DNA of 64,000 nucleotides from Dactylorhiza incarnata (GCA_033032865.1 JAWHQI010000075.1:4960001-5024000); one strand, 5' to 3'. Counted from the stretch's first letter, positions 45,640-57,660 are shown. Notes: generated from the letters alone by a model not told the origin. Program-made: numbers and translations.

Positions 45640-46124
45640 AAAGCACGGGAAAGAAGTCGAAGCGGCGGGGGGTGCAGTTAGGCAAAACCCCATATGATGA
45701 TTGTGTGCGAGAATGTAAGGTAGGCCCAGAGGCATTAGCGAGCGAAATCAGCTTGCGAGATTAGTATAAACAAGGTTTGCATACGAGAACAACAGGAAAG
45801 AAAACAGAAATAAAAGGTAGATAGCAAGCATTGCGAGTAAGTATGTCGCATAATAAATAACAAGCACGTGAGAGCCCCGGTAGCGGGCGAGAAATAGTTA
45901 GTAAAAAGGTAAAAAGGTTCGCGAGATTGTTCAGTACAATTAAACAAGTTTTCAAGCATTGTTGGGGGTCTTGCCGGGCGGAGGAGGAGTTCGAGCGAGG
46001 ATTAGTATTGTATCCATTTCCACCTACCTCGACCTCACACTCCTGACTGCGGTGGGAGCCTAGGGTAATGATATGCGCGAACGGCGTGAGCCACGTGTTG
46101 AATCAAGCAAGTGTAATCATCCAC
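45640..46124. other. Spacer between aORF1 and aORF2
   Basis: No gene. It holds repeated GCGAG/GCGAGA words (45735, 45830, 45915 and others), the same CTCGC word as F's LTR, so it may be the control region of aORF1. Confidence 0.5.
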
Positions 46125-47203
46125 TCACGCAAGGTGTGCCCCCGGGGAGGTGACCTCCTCGCTAGGGTCGTGCGGCATCTCGGCGGGGAGTCGCGCACAC
46201 TCATCCAATAGAGCGGCATGTCGCTCCTCTGCAATCTCTCTATCCCTCCTCGCCTGGATTTGAAGGTCTTGCAGTATTCGCCCTTGCTTCTGAAACAGTT
46301 CTGAAGTCCGCCTCTTCATGGTCTCGGGGTCTCGCGGGTCTCCAAGGAAATTATCTATTTGCTCCGGCAAAGGAAGGGGCGACGTATCCTCCTCCGCAAA
46401 GTCGGAGTCATTGGGGAGGGTCTCTGAATCACCTGCGAGCGAATCTAAACAACATTAGTAGTTAGCGAAGCCTTTTCTTATTGTCACACAGAGCGATCTT
46501 TCTCATAAGAAGCAGCAGAATCCTTACCAGGAGGCGGGCGAGAAGTGTTAGGCTGACCCTGAAAAAGATTGTTGAAGGGATGCGAGACGGACATCCTTAA
46601 ACTAGTGTGGCGCGTTACGTCATCGGCAGGAAGGGTTGTGATCAGTCGAGAGCCACCGGAACCCTCCCCCCTCAAGAGTTGGAACCCCGGGTGTTAAGGG
46701 TTGTATCAGGGGGGATCGGCGACTGCGGTCGCGAGTTTTGACGACCTGGGGTCGCATGAGGGGAGGCTGTAATAAGTAGGAGAATGAAGAGGCCATCAGT
46801 TAGGACATTCAGCTTGGAAGGATAGAACGGGTAACTTACTTGCAGCTTGCCCGTTAGCGAGGTCAGTCCTCGCTAGAGGATCGGGGGGAACCCCAGTTAA
46901 GTCCTTGCTCGTGCCCTTATCGATAGGAGGGGGCCCTGCAGTCAGGAAAGGTTTAGGGAAATCAAATGAGAAGATAAGCGAGAAGGATAGCTTTTACCTT
47001 CCCAGTGGGCCTGGTGTCAGGGAAAGAGACCAGCATTACAGTCCCGTCCTCCCCTGCGGGCAAGCGGACTGACTTTGCCTTTTTCATCTTGGCAAAGGAG
47101 GAGTGGTCTGACGGGTCATCCAGGAGGCGGCGTTGGCCATGGTAGAAAGCTCGCCCGCCATGGATGCATTCAGGCGAGCTCGAAGTTCTTCTGAAAGAGG
47201 CAT
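46125..47203 (-). pseudogene. aORF2 of F, antisense, intron-containing
   Basis: On minus, MPLSEELRARLN starts at 47203, about 80 nt past a TATA box. A frameshift near 47130 breaks exon 1 before KMKKAKSVRLPAGEDG. GT-AG introns fit at 46997-46936 (62 nt), 46839-46767 (73 nt) and 46527-46433 (95 nt). The exons are Ser/Pro/Gly-rich except the last. That exon has PEQIDNFLGDPRDPETMKRR and a helical charged stretch (LQDLQIQARRDREIAEERHA), and ends at 46125. I recognise no family. It is an antisense product of unknown role, partnered with aORF1. Confidence 0.55.
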
Positions 47204-47280
47204 TTTCTGGCGGCTACAGTAGAAGGAGACGAGGAAAGAGGAAGATAGAATAATGGTGCGCGTCACCCCAGCTTGGGTGG

Positions 47281-47289
47281 TATTTATAG
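47281..47289 (-). promoter_or_regulatory. TATA box of aORF2
   Basis: Minus reads CTATAAATA, about 80 nt upstream of the ATG at 47203. It has the same form as the aORF1 TATA box. Confidence 0.7.
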
Positions 47290-47409
47290 TTGTGTGGTGG
47301 GACCCACCAAAAGATTCCTGACAGATCAGCAGTAGCCGGCGAACACCCGGGGTTGGATGATTCTTTACGAGCTTAGAGTAATCTCACAAAGAGCGGGGAT
47401 TGTGTACAA

Positions 47410-48090
47410 CCCCGTGTTCGCCTGAGGGAGTAAGGATCGGAGGTGAGTAAATTAGGCAGGAAGTGGTCATCTCGCGACTAAGGAGTCGCAAGAGTCAGGT
47501 GAGGCGAGACAGGGCAATCTCGCAGGTGAGAATGTGAGGCCTAGCCTGGGTGGTTGTCGTCAGAAGGAAGGCGAGCAGTGCCTTCGCAGACCGCTCGCCT
47601 AGGGAATTTTCGCGAGCAAGACTCGTGAGTGGCGCTCTCGCAGGCTGCTCGCCCAGTGAGGTAAGGAGGTGAAATTACCCATCTGGCCCTGGTGGGCTAC
47701 CAGTAGCCCTTCAGAACATCGGAGATTGGCTGTTAGCAGACCAAATTGAGGGGCGTTTAGTGAAACAAAAAGGCGGAATCCCGCTATCACCAGACCAGTT
47801 CAAAAAATCTATAAATAAGACCGTAAGGGCACCTTTGGAGGGAGTTCTTTGGTGCTTCTCTCTCCTCAGGTCATCTTTGGTTAGCGTTCTCAGAGCTCTT
47901 CAAGGTGCCCGGCTTCAGTTTTTGGCTTGGGAGGGGAAGCGCTCTAAGATCTTTCGGGTGTGTGGTGGTACCTCCACACAGTCGCCAAGGGTCTAAGTTT
48001 TAAGTCCTCGGTCAAGTTGCTCTGATGGATCAGTAAGCGCGAGTTGCACCCATTTTCGAGGTCTGAACTCCTCGTTGGGCCGAATCCAGG
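47410..48090 (+). repeat. Probable 3' LTR of F
   Basis: A purine-rich AAAGAGCGGGGAT (47397-47409) precedes TGTGTACAACCCC, which I take as the LTR start. A CTCGC/GCGAG word array (47461-47665) follows, then a TATA box (TATAAATAAG, 47810-47819) on the + strand, the sense of F pol. The 3' edge is uncertain. No second copy is in the window to confirm the borders. Confidence 0.55.
47810..47819 (+). promoter_or_regulatory. TATA box in the LTR of F
   Basis: TATAAATAAG is about 145 bp downstream of the CTCGC word array and about 400 bp after the presumed LTR start, a normal place for an LTR promoter. Confidence 0.65.
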
Positions 48091-48649
48091 TTCCAATAAT
48101 GTGAGCATATGTCCTTCAATGGGTTCAATATATAACCCTAAGGTATAAACTAGGCATCTAGGGCTCATCTACTCCAAATCACACCAAATCCTGGGAGGAT
48201 GTGTTTTAAGTGATATTAAATCAGTGGCCAAAGTTTCATCACTTTTGGATGAGATTTGACCACTCAACTCAACAAGTGCACTTTTGACCTTTTAACCCTT
48301 AGCTTGACCAATCTTGGGTTAGTTAAATATCCAACCAACTCAATCCCAAAGGGGATGGAATTTTACTAGAGTCATATCATGACCCTAAGGACCACCCACC
48401 AAAATATGGAAGGGTTTGGAGGTCAATGGACCCTATAATTAATCATTACATGAATTATTAAATGATTGCAAAAACCTTAGAAAAAGGTCCTCCAAAAATT
48501 CTAATTTTTGGATATGTTAAGGGTGTGGGTATATGTAGGCTATGTTCCAAATTTCAGAACATTTGGATGGATGATTTAGTGGGGCACACAAATCATGCTC
48601 TAGTCAACCCTTTGTACATGTTCCACCATTTTGAGTGTTGAGGTCAAAC
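48091..48649. other. Sequence K, left part (unclassified LTR-like repeat)
   Basis: No ORF. TTGAC/GGTCAA words recur (48245-48330), as in K's right part. The element I insertion splits K here; CAAAC at 48645-48649 is the left TSD. It may be part of a solo LTR of a gypsy element. Confidence 0.4.
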
Positions 48650-49822
48650 TGTTGGAACATGGTCTTCCGCATCTCCTAGGTTTGAGAATAACAAATCCTA
48701 TGTGTATTTGATCTTGTGTGTTTAAGTGTGCAGGAAAACAAGTCCACATGACTCAAGGATAACATAAGAAGGTTGCCCCCAGAATTAAGCCAATAATTCC
48801 AACATGCCCACTAGCACCGGCGGTAGCACCTAGCGCCCGGCGCTAGCGATGTTTAGCGCAATCCCGGGAGCACATTTAGAAGGAGCTAGCGCCAGGCGGT
48901 AGAGGATAGCGCGGTCGGTAGCGCGAAGCACAAGAGGCAAGATGGAAATGTTTCCTCGGATTGAAGATTCTCCGCGCAGAATATGTCCTAATATGGGATA
49001 GCGCCGGCGGAAGCGATAGCGCAGGCACTAGCACTTAAGCTATAAAAAGGACCCCTTGGATCCGTCTTCCTCATCCTCTCCCACTCCCAAATTCCAGAGC
49101 TTCGTGCCACATCATGTAGAGTAAGGTTCAGAGAGATACTCCCACTAATCCATGAAGGCGTAAAGAGATCCGTGGAGAAGATTTCAACACATGTCATCAT
49201 CGTGATGAAAGACCGCATCGACTATGATCATACTCTACGGGTCTTCGTCTACTTCTCCAAGAGATCCATATAGGGAGTTTTTATATTGTTGTTATTTATT
49301 TCACATCTTTTCTTATAATCGTTTAGTGAACTCGCCTCGTGTTGGCGACTAGGTCTGGGTAGGACTTATGGCAGAAATTCGCCTCGTGTTGGCGACTAGG
49401 TCTAGGGTGTAGATCTAGGGGGTGCTCGAGGCAATATCCGGGGAAGGATTGGCTAGAGCGGCTTAAGGTTGTATCCGGGGAAGGATCGGCTAAAGCCAAC
49501 CGGTTCGTGGGGATACGAGTCGGGATAGAAAACAAAAAGAGTCTTTCATATTTCGCCTTGATTTCTAGCGTCATTGAAATCAAATTTTGTAATCAATTTT
49601 ATTAATAATAATCATGTCTCTCTTTGTGTAATAAAATTGATTTGATCTTCATTTCTCTAAATTGTTTATTATCCTCTCTTTCATTATAAACCAATTTAGA
49701 TCTATATTCAAAATCACTATTTCAATCTCTTAATATTTCAAGTATATCAAAATATAATATAAGTTTTTAAAACCCGTATTCACCCCCCCCCCCCCCCTCT
49801 AAGGGCGCCTACCGATCCAACA
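48650..49822 (+). repeat. Element I 5' LTR
   Basis: A GCGCTAGCG/GGCGGTAGC array (48809-49038) ends two bases before the TATA box TATAAAAAGG (49041-49050). It is followed by a leader, a pyrimidine-rich stretch and a C run (49783-49797) at the U5 motif TTCACCCC...CTCTAAGGGCGCC. Confidence 0.9.
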
Positions 49823-49824
49823 AG

Positions 49825-49837
49825 TGCTCTCAGAGCC
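49825..49837 (+). other. Element I primer-binding site, degenerate
   Basis: TGCTCTCAGAGCC stands where TGGTATCAGAGCC is expected, so two or three mismatches spoil the initiator-Met site. H has the perfect version. Confidence 0.75.
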
Positions 49838-49872
49838 AGGTTTTATTCCAAACGGCTTAACAACTGGGAATA

Positions 49873-51315
49873 ATGGCGTCTCATGATCTCACTTCTACTA
49901 GAGGGGTAAATTTTTATGAAGAAGAAAAATCTATTAAACCACCTTTATTTGAAGGAAGAAATTATAAATGATGGAAAATAGTAATGGAAAATTTTCTTAA
50001 AGCTTTAGATTAAAAAGTTTGGAATATTACTATTAAAAAACCACCTAGCATATTAAATAAAAACGAAATGGTTTTAAATGCAAAATCTATGAATAGTCTA
50101 TTTTGTGCGTTAGATCAAAATATTTCCAAACTCATACTTTTCCTACTGCATACGAGATGTGAAATTTTCTTGAGATAACTTATGATTCTCCATCTACAGG
50201 TATAAAACAAATGCAAGAATTGGAGAACATAAAAGCTTGCAAATATGTTCAAGAAAGCTCCTCTCATGATGAATCAATGGAGAGCACATCAAGTGGAAAA
50301 GAAGAAATCGTGTCTTTGGAAGACGAATGCCAAAAAGATAACGATAACAAAGGAACTCTATGCTCAAATCTCATCGCATCCAAAAGCGCTGTAAGGAAAT
50401 CAAATTCCATCTTTTGCAATTCTATTTCTGCATTACAATTGCTACAAACTTCTAACCGTAAAATTAAGAAATTAAAAAATTTAAATTCAAAATTACGTTT
50501 AGAAAATAAAAACTTAAAAGCTAAAATTAATGTAGAAACAAAGATTGATATGTTTCATTATTCTCCACCTTGCACTTTAATTGAATATATAAAACCGTGT
50601 TTTGATTGTAATAATTTTAAAGAAAAATTCAAGGATTTTGAAAAAGAATTATTAATTATAAAAGAACAAAATGAAAAATTAACTTTAGAAAATTATCTTT
50701 GAAAAGTGATTGTGCTACATGCAAAAGTTATAAAATTGAAATCAAAGAGATGGACGAAACATTTGAGGAATTTAGAAATGACTATCAAAATCATATTGAC
50801 TATATTGTTTCTACTCTTAAAAATAACTAAGATAAGCATAATCTAAAGATCAAGAATGATGAATTAAAATCAAAAATCAACTTGCTTATGAAAATTATAA
50901 ATACAAATTCACAATATCAAACTATATCTAAAAACAAGTTGAATATGAATATGAACATCTTAACTAAGGTTAATAATGGGAGTAAGGAACACAAAGGATT
51001 TGTAAATCAAAATCACCATCATTTACACAATCATGTTTCTCCCAACTTAAAAATAAAATTATACAAATTTCCTATGAACGATACTTCCAATTATAATTTT
51101 CAAAATAAAGGTAATCACAATAGAAATTTGATGCATAAGAATAACAATAAACCAAGATTTGAATGGAGGCCCAAAATTAAAACCGAAACATTAACTTCAC
51201 ATGAAATAACTCATTCATCAATATATACCCACAAACCTACTCGTTATATTTGGGTACCCAAAGGAACCACCACACTTGGTCCTCTTTGGATACCTAAATC
51301 TCTTATTCATTAGGT
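49873..51315 (+). pseudogene. Element I gag relic
   Basis: The ATG (49873) is intact and is followed by ASHDLTSTRGVNFYEEE and KPPLFEGRNYK, a DUF4219/UBN2-type N-terminus. A TGA then stands where Trp is expected, and more stops occur by 50040. ORF 50211-50702 has an acidic Ser-rich part, a basic helical stretch and CFDCNNFKEKFKDFEKEL. ORF 50882-51313 is Asn/His-rich and ends YIWVPKGTTTLGPLWIPKS. The two ORFs are in different frames. No CCHC knuckle is seen. The relic parallels H gag. Confidence 0.8.
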
Positions 51316-54300
51316 ATCACCAAATGCATGAAGTAGAATATTTTCAAAAATGAAATATACAAATTTTCTACTTCATGATATGCTTTAATGTCTTTTTCTT
51401 ATTCTTTTTGTTTTCTTATTTTTTAAGCGATCATGTTATGGTCATCTTATATATTATTGGAAATATGATCTTATCTCTTAAAACTTAATGAATTTATAAA
51501 TCAAATTAATCAAAATTCAAAATCATGAACTTCACTTTTTTCTCTTTCAAAATTCTTTTTTGAGAGATGTCCATAGCTCATAAATCATTCTTAAACCTAT
51601 AAATCATTACATTTCCTAAAATCATTCTTAAACCTATAAACCCATAAATGATTTTTTATGCATGAACATCACTTTACATTAAAATCATTTAAATCATGCT
51701 TATTTGGTTTTTATTAACATGATATCCTGTGCTTACATTTCCTATCATTTTCAGCATACATTATATTGATAAATATAAGCATTAAAAAATGAGGATGTAA
51801 GAAAATATATATCATGGCATGGTCATCTAATATAATATTTGAAATTTGACTTTGTCCCCTAAAGCCAAAATGAAGTTTGCAAATCAAAAGTAAAAGTCAG
51901 GTTTTCATTTATAAATGACCAATCTATTATCACTAAAATCATGCATATTTGTATTGTTCAATCATGTCTTCATTGTTTGCATATCCTATAATATTAAGCT
52001 TAAATGGTTGTGCAAAACTCAAGAATTAAGGTTTAATGAATATGGAGCTTTAATGAATATGGAACCCATGTTCTAAAATTTTAACTTCCGCACCTTTTTG
52101 CGATTTCTTTTCGTCTCTTCACTTCATTAGACAGGTCTTACATTGCACAAACATAATTAAGCAAAATCGGAAGTGAAATTGAAGAAAATTTGGGTCAAAT
52201 ACTCACAATAAGCACTCTCTGTGAGCTAACGCGGGCGCTAAGACCTACCGCCGGCACTAGCTCGAGTGTCCGATTTTCTGTAATTTTAAAATTCTGAAAA
52301 ATCACTAAAGATATATTATTTTATATGTACTATTCATTTTTGTATCTATACCTATAATTGATTTTTGAAAAATTAAAATACAAAGTTACAAAAGCCAAAT
52401 TACAAAAAATATTTTTCTTACTTCCTTTCTTTGGTTATTTGTTTGATTTCTATTTTTATATACAAAAATCAAATACAAAAATATAAAACAAAACAAGTAT
52501 CAAAAATTATCTTTTGAACTTAACTTTTCTATTTACATGTATCTTACGAAAGGGAGATTTGGGTTATCATCTCATCACATCTCCTAGTACCGGGCGAACC
52601 CCTCACAGGGTAGATCTCGGGAAGTCCAAGATCAACTTTAAATGTTCAAACTTTAAATCAAATTTTTTAAAAAATTATCAAAAATATTGTATGGACTTTA
52701 TTGTGAAAATCAAGCATGATTTAATCTATTATTTAAAACTTCTATAATGTTGCAATTCATCGGTTCAAACTACTTTGAACATTGATTTTATCATGCTTTG
52801 ATATATCTACTCATATGTGCACCAATTATAATAAAAAGGTTATGTAGAACCAAGCTTAGCATACCTCTAAGTATGAGTAAATATTTTATGATTGATAATA
52901 ATATTTATTCACTCGCTTATTTTGGCAAAGTCTACATGTGTTTTTAATCCAAGAATGATTGCTTGTGTATTGTAATTGTACAACGAATTAAATTGCACAA
53001 GTATCTTACCTACACTACATTTATGTGCACTCTTAAAAATTAAGAAAAGTGGTTGTGCTTTCAAAATTACATTGGTTTGCAAAACAAGTGTATTCGGAGA
53101 AATTTGTATAAAAAATTATCATAAAATAAATTGACAAAGATAACTCCACCAAGCACTACTTGAACCTCCTGATAAGTCTTAATAAGCGTTGTGAGGTTGA
53201 GCACCTTGGATAGAATAGTAAAGTGTCTTGTAAAAACCTTCGTTTTTACACCACTTATTCTTAAGTACACCGGATCACAAAAAAATTATATATTGAAAAA
53301 AATAAAGTGTGTGATCCCCCAAGCACTACTTTGCACCCTGATAAGTCTTAATGAGCATTATGTGTGCAAAGCACCTTAGTAGTTGTACAGTTTTTCTATG
53401 TGCATTGGAGTGTGTGGATGTAAAATTATTTGTGTTTTATTGTGCACTTTACTCTACATATGTCTTGTATTTTTTATTAAATCATTTGTTTACTCTATTC
53501 AAAATACACTTATGTGCACATCATTATTTTTCATAACACTTCTTCTCATGAGTATTGGATCCTAATGCTAAATTCTATACTACTCATTATATATAAATGC
53601 ACCAGATAACCTAGCATGCTCTCTACAATGTTTTGTATGTTTTGAATTTGTGAATTAATATAACGCTGTAGTAATCTCTTTTTGAAAACATTATTTCACA
53701 TTTGGTTACTTTATTACTTACAGATTTTAAAATGAAACATGATTTACAAAAACATCTTCCTTTTTGGAATTTAACTCATATATCTTTCGTATGAATAGAC
53801 ATGATTACAAAAAGATGTTTCTTGTATTTCTATAAGTCTTCTGCATCATCACCATATATTTTTTACCTTGCGTTTTCATGCTTATATCAAAGTCTTAAAT
53901 CTCTAAATTCCTTTTTCAACAAGTAGTAGACTTGCTTGGTAGAATTTATATTGGTTATTCTAAACACGCATATCATTTTTATGCTAAGAACTCTGATTTA
54001 ATAATGGATTTCAAAATAGTTATGTGTTTTTTTAAATATTTAAATAAAAATATAAACCCATAGGCTATAAACTTGTCATTAGATTTAAATGCTTAATGTT
54101 TCCAACGATTCTTATCCCATGATTACATTTCTCAATATAGCGAGGGCGTAGGGTCGTAGACATTAGATAACCTGACCTCTAAGTCATGTCTTGTCCTTAA
54201 CCGGGGAGGGTTTCAGTGGGGCCTTGCGAGGCACTGAGGGGAAAGAGTGCTAGGTTGAGTATTTCTAGTGTTTGCATATGGGACTAACACCCCAACCTAT

Positions 54301-54856
54301 GACATGTATGCAGCTCTTCATGACCATCCGTCACTTAGTACAGGGCTAGGGTGTATACATATTGTCTGGGTAGATTGGTTACTTGGAAATCATTACCTTT
54401 TTATGCTTAAAACTCTTATATAAAAGGGAAACTAACATGATAATATTGATTACTTGGCAAATGTTATATTGTTCATGTTTAAGCTAAAAACTCTGATCTA
54501 TTTCTACAAATACTATTCTAAAACTCCTAATCATTTTCTTCTCTCTAAAAGCTCGATCATGCATTTATCTTATTATCAAAAATTTATGTTTTTACCCACT
54601 TTTGCTAATAACAAAAGGGGGAGAACTAACATGATAAAAATCCGCTATAAAAATGGAAAACTAACATGATTAATTAAGATGATAGCTTACATATTATGAG
54701 AGCATTCACTTAGGGGGAGCATGTATTTAGGGGGAGCAATTCTAAATACTAAAATCGATAATTATCCTAAGTCATCACTCTCACGCACAGACAAGTAGGT
54801 TTCATCATGCTTATATATTAATGCTCTGATTTATCATTAATGGATTTGTTATTATC
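51316..54856. other. Element I 3' non-coding region
   Basis: AT-rich without a supported gene. At 52216-52275 a GCGGGCGCTAAG..GCCGGCACTAGC cluster marks the point where H has its ORF cassette. At 53150-53360 there is the inverted form of H's CTTATTAAGACTTATCAGG repeat. AGGGGGAGCA tracts (54712-54737) and AAAAGGGGGAG (54605-54625) resemble polypurine tracts. Confidence 0.6.
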
Positions 54857-54869
54857 AAAAGGGGGAGTT
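54857..54869 (+). other. Element I polypurine tract
   Basis: AAAAGGGGGAGTT directly precedes the 3' LTR, like the minus-strand tract of H. Confidence 0.9.
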
Positions 54870-56053
54870 TGTTGGAACATGGTCTTCCGCATCTCCTAGG
54901 TTTGAGAATAACAAATCCTATGTGTATTTGATCTTGTGTGTTTAAGTGTGCAGAAAAACAAGTCCACATGACTCAAGGATAACATAAGAAGGTTGCCCCC
55001 AGAATTAAGCCAATAATTCCAACATGCCCACTAGCGCCGACGGTAGCACCTAGCACCCGGCGCTAGCGATGTTTAGCGCAATTCTGGGAGCACATTTAGA
55101 AGGAGCTAGCGCCAGGCGGTAGCGGATAGCGCCAGGCGGTCGCGGACAGCGCAGGCGGTAGCGCTGAGCACAAGAGGAAAGACAAAAATGTTTCCTCGGA
55201 TTGAAGATTCTCCCACGCAGAATATGTCCTAATATGGGATAGCGCTGGCGCTAGCGCTTAGGCTATAAAAAGGACCCCTTGGATCCGTCTTCCTCATCCT
55301 CTCCCACTCCCAAATTATAGAGCTTCATGCCACATCATATAGAGGAAGGTTCAGAGAGATACTCCCACTAATCCATGAAGGCGTAAAGAGATCCGTGGAG
55401 AAGATTTCAACACGCGTCATCATCATGACAAAAGACCGCATCGACTACGATCATACTCTGCGGGTCTTCGTCTACTTCTCCAAGAGATCCATATAGGGAG
55501 TTTTTATATTGTTGTTATTTATTTCACATCTTTTCTTATAATCGTTTAGTGAACTCACCTCGTGTTGGCGACTAGGTCTGGGTAGGATTAGGGCAGAAAT
55601 TCGTCTCATATTGGCGACTAGTTCTAAGGTGTAGATCTAGGGGGTGCTCGAGGCCATATCCGGGGAAGGATTGGCTAGAGCGGCTTGAGGACGTATCCGT
55701 GGAAGGATCGGCTAAAGCCAACCGGTTCGTGGGGATATGAGTCGGTATAGAAAACAAAGAGTCTTTCATATTTTGCCTTGATTTCTAGCGTCATTGAAAT
55801 CAAATTTTGTAATCAATTTTATTAATAATAATCATGTCTCTCTTTGTGTAATAAAATTGATTTGATCTTCATTTCTCTAAATTGTTTATTATCCTCTCCT
55901 TCATTATAAAACAATTTAGATCTTTATTCAAAAACACTATTTCAATCTCTTAATATTTCAAGTATATCAAAATAGAATATAAGTTTTTAAAACCCTTATT
56001 CACCCCCCCCCCCCCCCCCCCACCCCCCTCTAAGGCCGCCTACCGATCCAACA
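54870..56053 (+). repeat. Element I 3' LTR
   Basis: It matches the 5' LTR closely. The word array has an extra GCGCCAGGCGGT unit near 55110-55150, and the TATA box is TATAAAAAGG (55264-55273). The C-rich run is longer (56003-56029, with one A) than in the 5' LTR (49783-49797). TSD CAAAC follows. Confidence 0.9.
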
Positions 56054-56058
56054 CAAAC

Positions 56059-57660
56059 CACTGACCCAAATGGTGTGAAACAAATAAAGTAGACCCCAAG
56101 GGCTACAAGTTTGGTGTTGAACATTTTCCCATCAGGAGGACCTAAGTATTTTTAATATTTATTTCTAACAACTGCATAAAGTGTGACAAAAATACAAATA
56201 TATCATAACATATTTATTATGATCTCTACACGAATCCTGAAGCAAGATGAGCGGCTCCTGCTCATCTTCTTTCTCCGGCCAATGGCTGGGATAGCCCCAA
56301 ACTGGGTTGTCTTCAACCCCGTTTTCTCAGCCACCTGAGCGCCGCCCTGGCCGGCCAATGCCACCACCACCTCTGTTGAGGTGGTGGTCGGCGAGTGAGG
56401 GTGGTTGGCTGGCCGGTGGTGGCCGGAACATGGTTTTTTAGCGGGGAAAAAGACTCAAAAACGAGGCCTTTCAGGAGCTTGATTCGAGCCCGATTTGGCT
56501 CGAATCAAGCCCCAAATTCGATAGAGATCTAGCACTATGGGAGGAGAAGAGGATCAGACATATGATTAGGCATTAGCCCATGTGTTTCTCGGGTTGGCCA
56601 TGGGAGGGAGAGTGCGCCTTGGAGCCATGTCGATTCTTCACTCAGAGGGCTCGAATTCTTCAGAGGAGTGGGGGGTTTTCCTCCTTGGCATGCTCTGAGG
56701 GTGTTAAAGAGGTCAATTGAGGGAGGGGAGGAGTCAATTCACCAATTGCCATTATCACCATTAATGGTGAATTTCAGCCAACTGAATTCCCCTTGATTCA
56801 GCCCCCATGTGAGCGGGAAAAACCCCTAACCTTACTGTAACTGCCAGAGGAGATGAATCCACATCAATTGGGAGATCAATTGACCTCCCTTTGCCATGAA
56901 TGCCATTAATCCCCTCTTTCTCTCTCCACCATTTTGGGGCTTTCTCTCTCCTGGCCGAATTTCCTGAAATTGATTGGTCAATTTAGTAACTCCCAACCCC
57001 ATTAGGTGGTGCACCACCTTAATTGAGTCTAGCCCAAGTGGATTGGGTTTGATTAGGACAAAATAGGTCATTTTGACCTAAATTTAGGGTGGAGTTGACT
57101 TTGGTCAATTTGACCATTTGGGTTGACCCCAATGGGTGGCTAGTGACCCATTGGCCTCCCTTAAGGGTTAGGAAGGTATAGGTGGAGTCCATTTGGCAAG
57201 GTGAGGTCCAATTGACCCTTAATAGACTACTTTGACCAAAACTGGGTTATAGTTGACTTGGTCAAATTAGCCAAATTGGTGGCCCCATGATGGGGATTTT
57301 TAGTCCATTGGGTCCCTAATATCCTTATAAGGGTAGGGGCAAGGTCAATTTGGCATGGTGGAGGCCAATTGACCCTAATTAGGCTACTTTGGCCAATTTA
57401 GGGTTATGGTTGACTTTGGTCAACTTGACCTCTTTGGTTGACCCTAATGGGTCTTTGGTGCTCTAAGGGACCCCTAATCGGTTAGGGATGCTATGGTGGG
57501 GTCAAACGATAAAGGTGAAGCCCTTAAGTCCAAACCTAGGCTTGGTAACTAGAAATTACTATTTGCAGACCATTGTGGTTTTCCTCGCCTAAGTTCACAT
57601 GGTTTTTTTGTGCTTCCTATGATTTTGTCATGACCTAGTCATGACAAAACCAACTTAGGG
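56059..57660. other. Sequence K, right part (unclassified LTR-like repeat)
   Basis: No supported gene. The first half has a GC-rich segment with CCGGCC-type words (56270-56430). Its general look, with CCACCACC/GGTGGTGG and leader-like AGGAGAAG words, resembles gypsy LTR leaders on minus, but I cannot assign it. The second half has the ~158-bp repeat listed below. Confidence 0.4.
57082..57540 (+). repeat. About three diverged 158-bp repeats rich in TTGAC words
   Basis: GTTGACT at 57094, 57252 and 57409 heads three similar units (period about 158). Each carries GTTGAC(T)TTGGTCAA, GACC and CCTAAT words, many of which contain TTGAC on one strand or the other. TTGAC is the core of the WRKY W-box. 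Confidence 0.8.

Larger units (their letters stand above)
30943..48090 (+). mobile_element. Element F: Tat-lineage Ty3/gypsy, 3' two-thirds
   Basis: From the RT edge onward F holds RT, RNase H, a second archaeal-type RNase H and integrase. These are followed by a tandem-repeat 3' region, two antisense genes and a probable LTR. The second RNase H and antisense ORFs downstream of integrase define the Tat lineage in current classifications; no chromodomain follows integrase. Element C cuts F on the left (the rest is outside the window) and element H interrupts it at 36176-44372. The right LTR end is not resolved (between about 48046 and 48110). Confidence 0.8.
48650..56053 (+). mobile_element. 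Element I: pol-less Copia-type element, same family as H
   Basis: LTRs at 48650-49822 and 54870-56053 start TGTTGGAACATGG and end ACCGATCCAACA. Perfect TSDs CAAAC flank the unit (48645-48649 and 56054-56058). Inside are gag relics (49873-51315) and about 3.5 kb of AT-rich non-coding sequence; no pol motif is present. The accessory ORF cassette of H is absent. A GCGCTAGC array and TATA box lie in each LTR. Confidence 0.9.

Noticed and set aside
46125..46370. Charged helical ORF as a sense gypsy gag
   Set aside because: It is on the strand opposite to F pol and fits the aORF2 exon series with a matching acceptor site.
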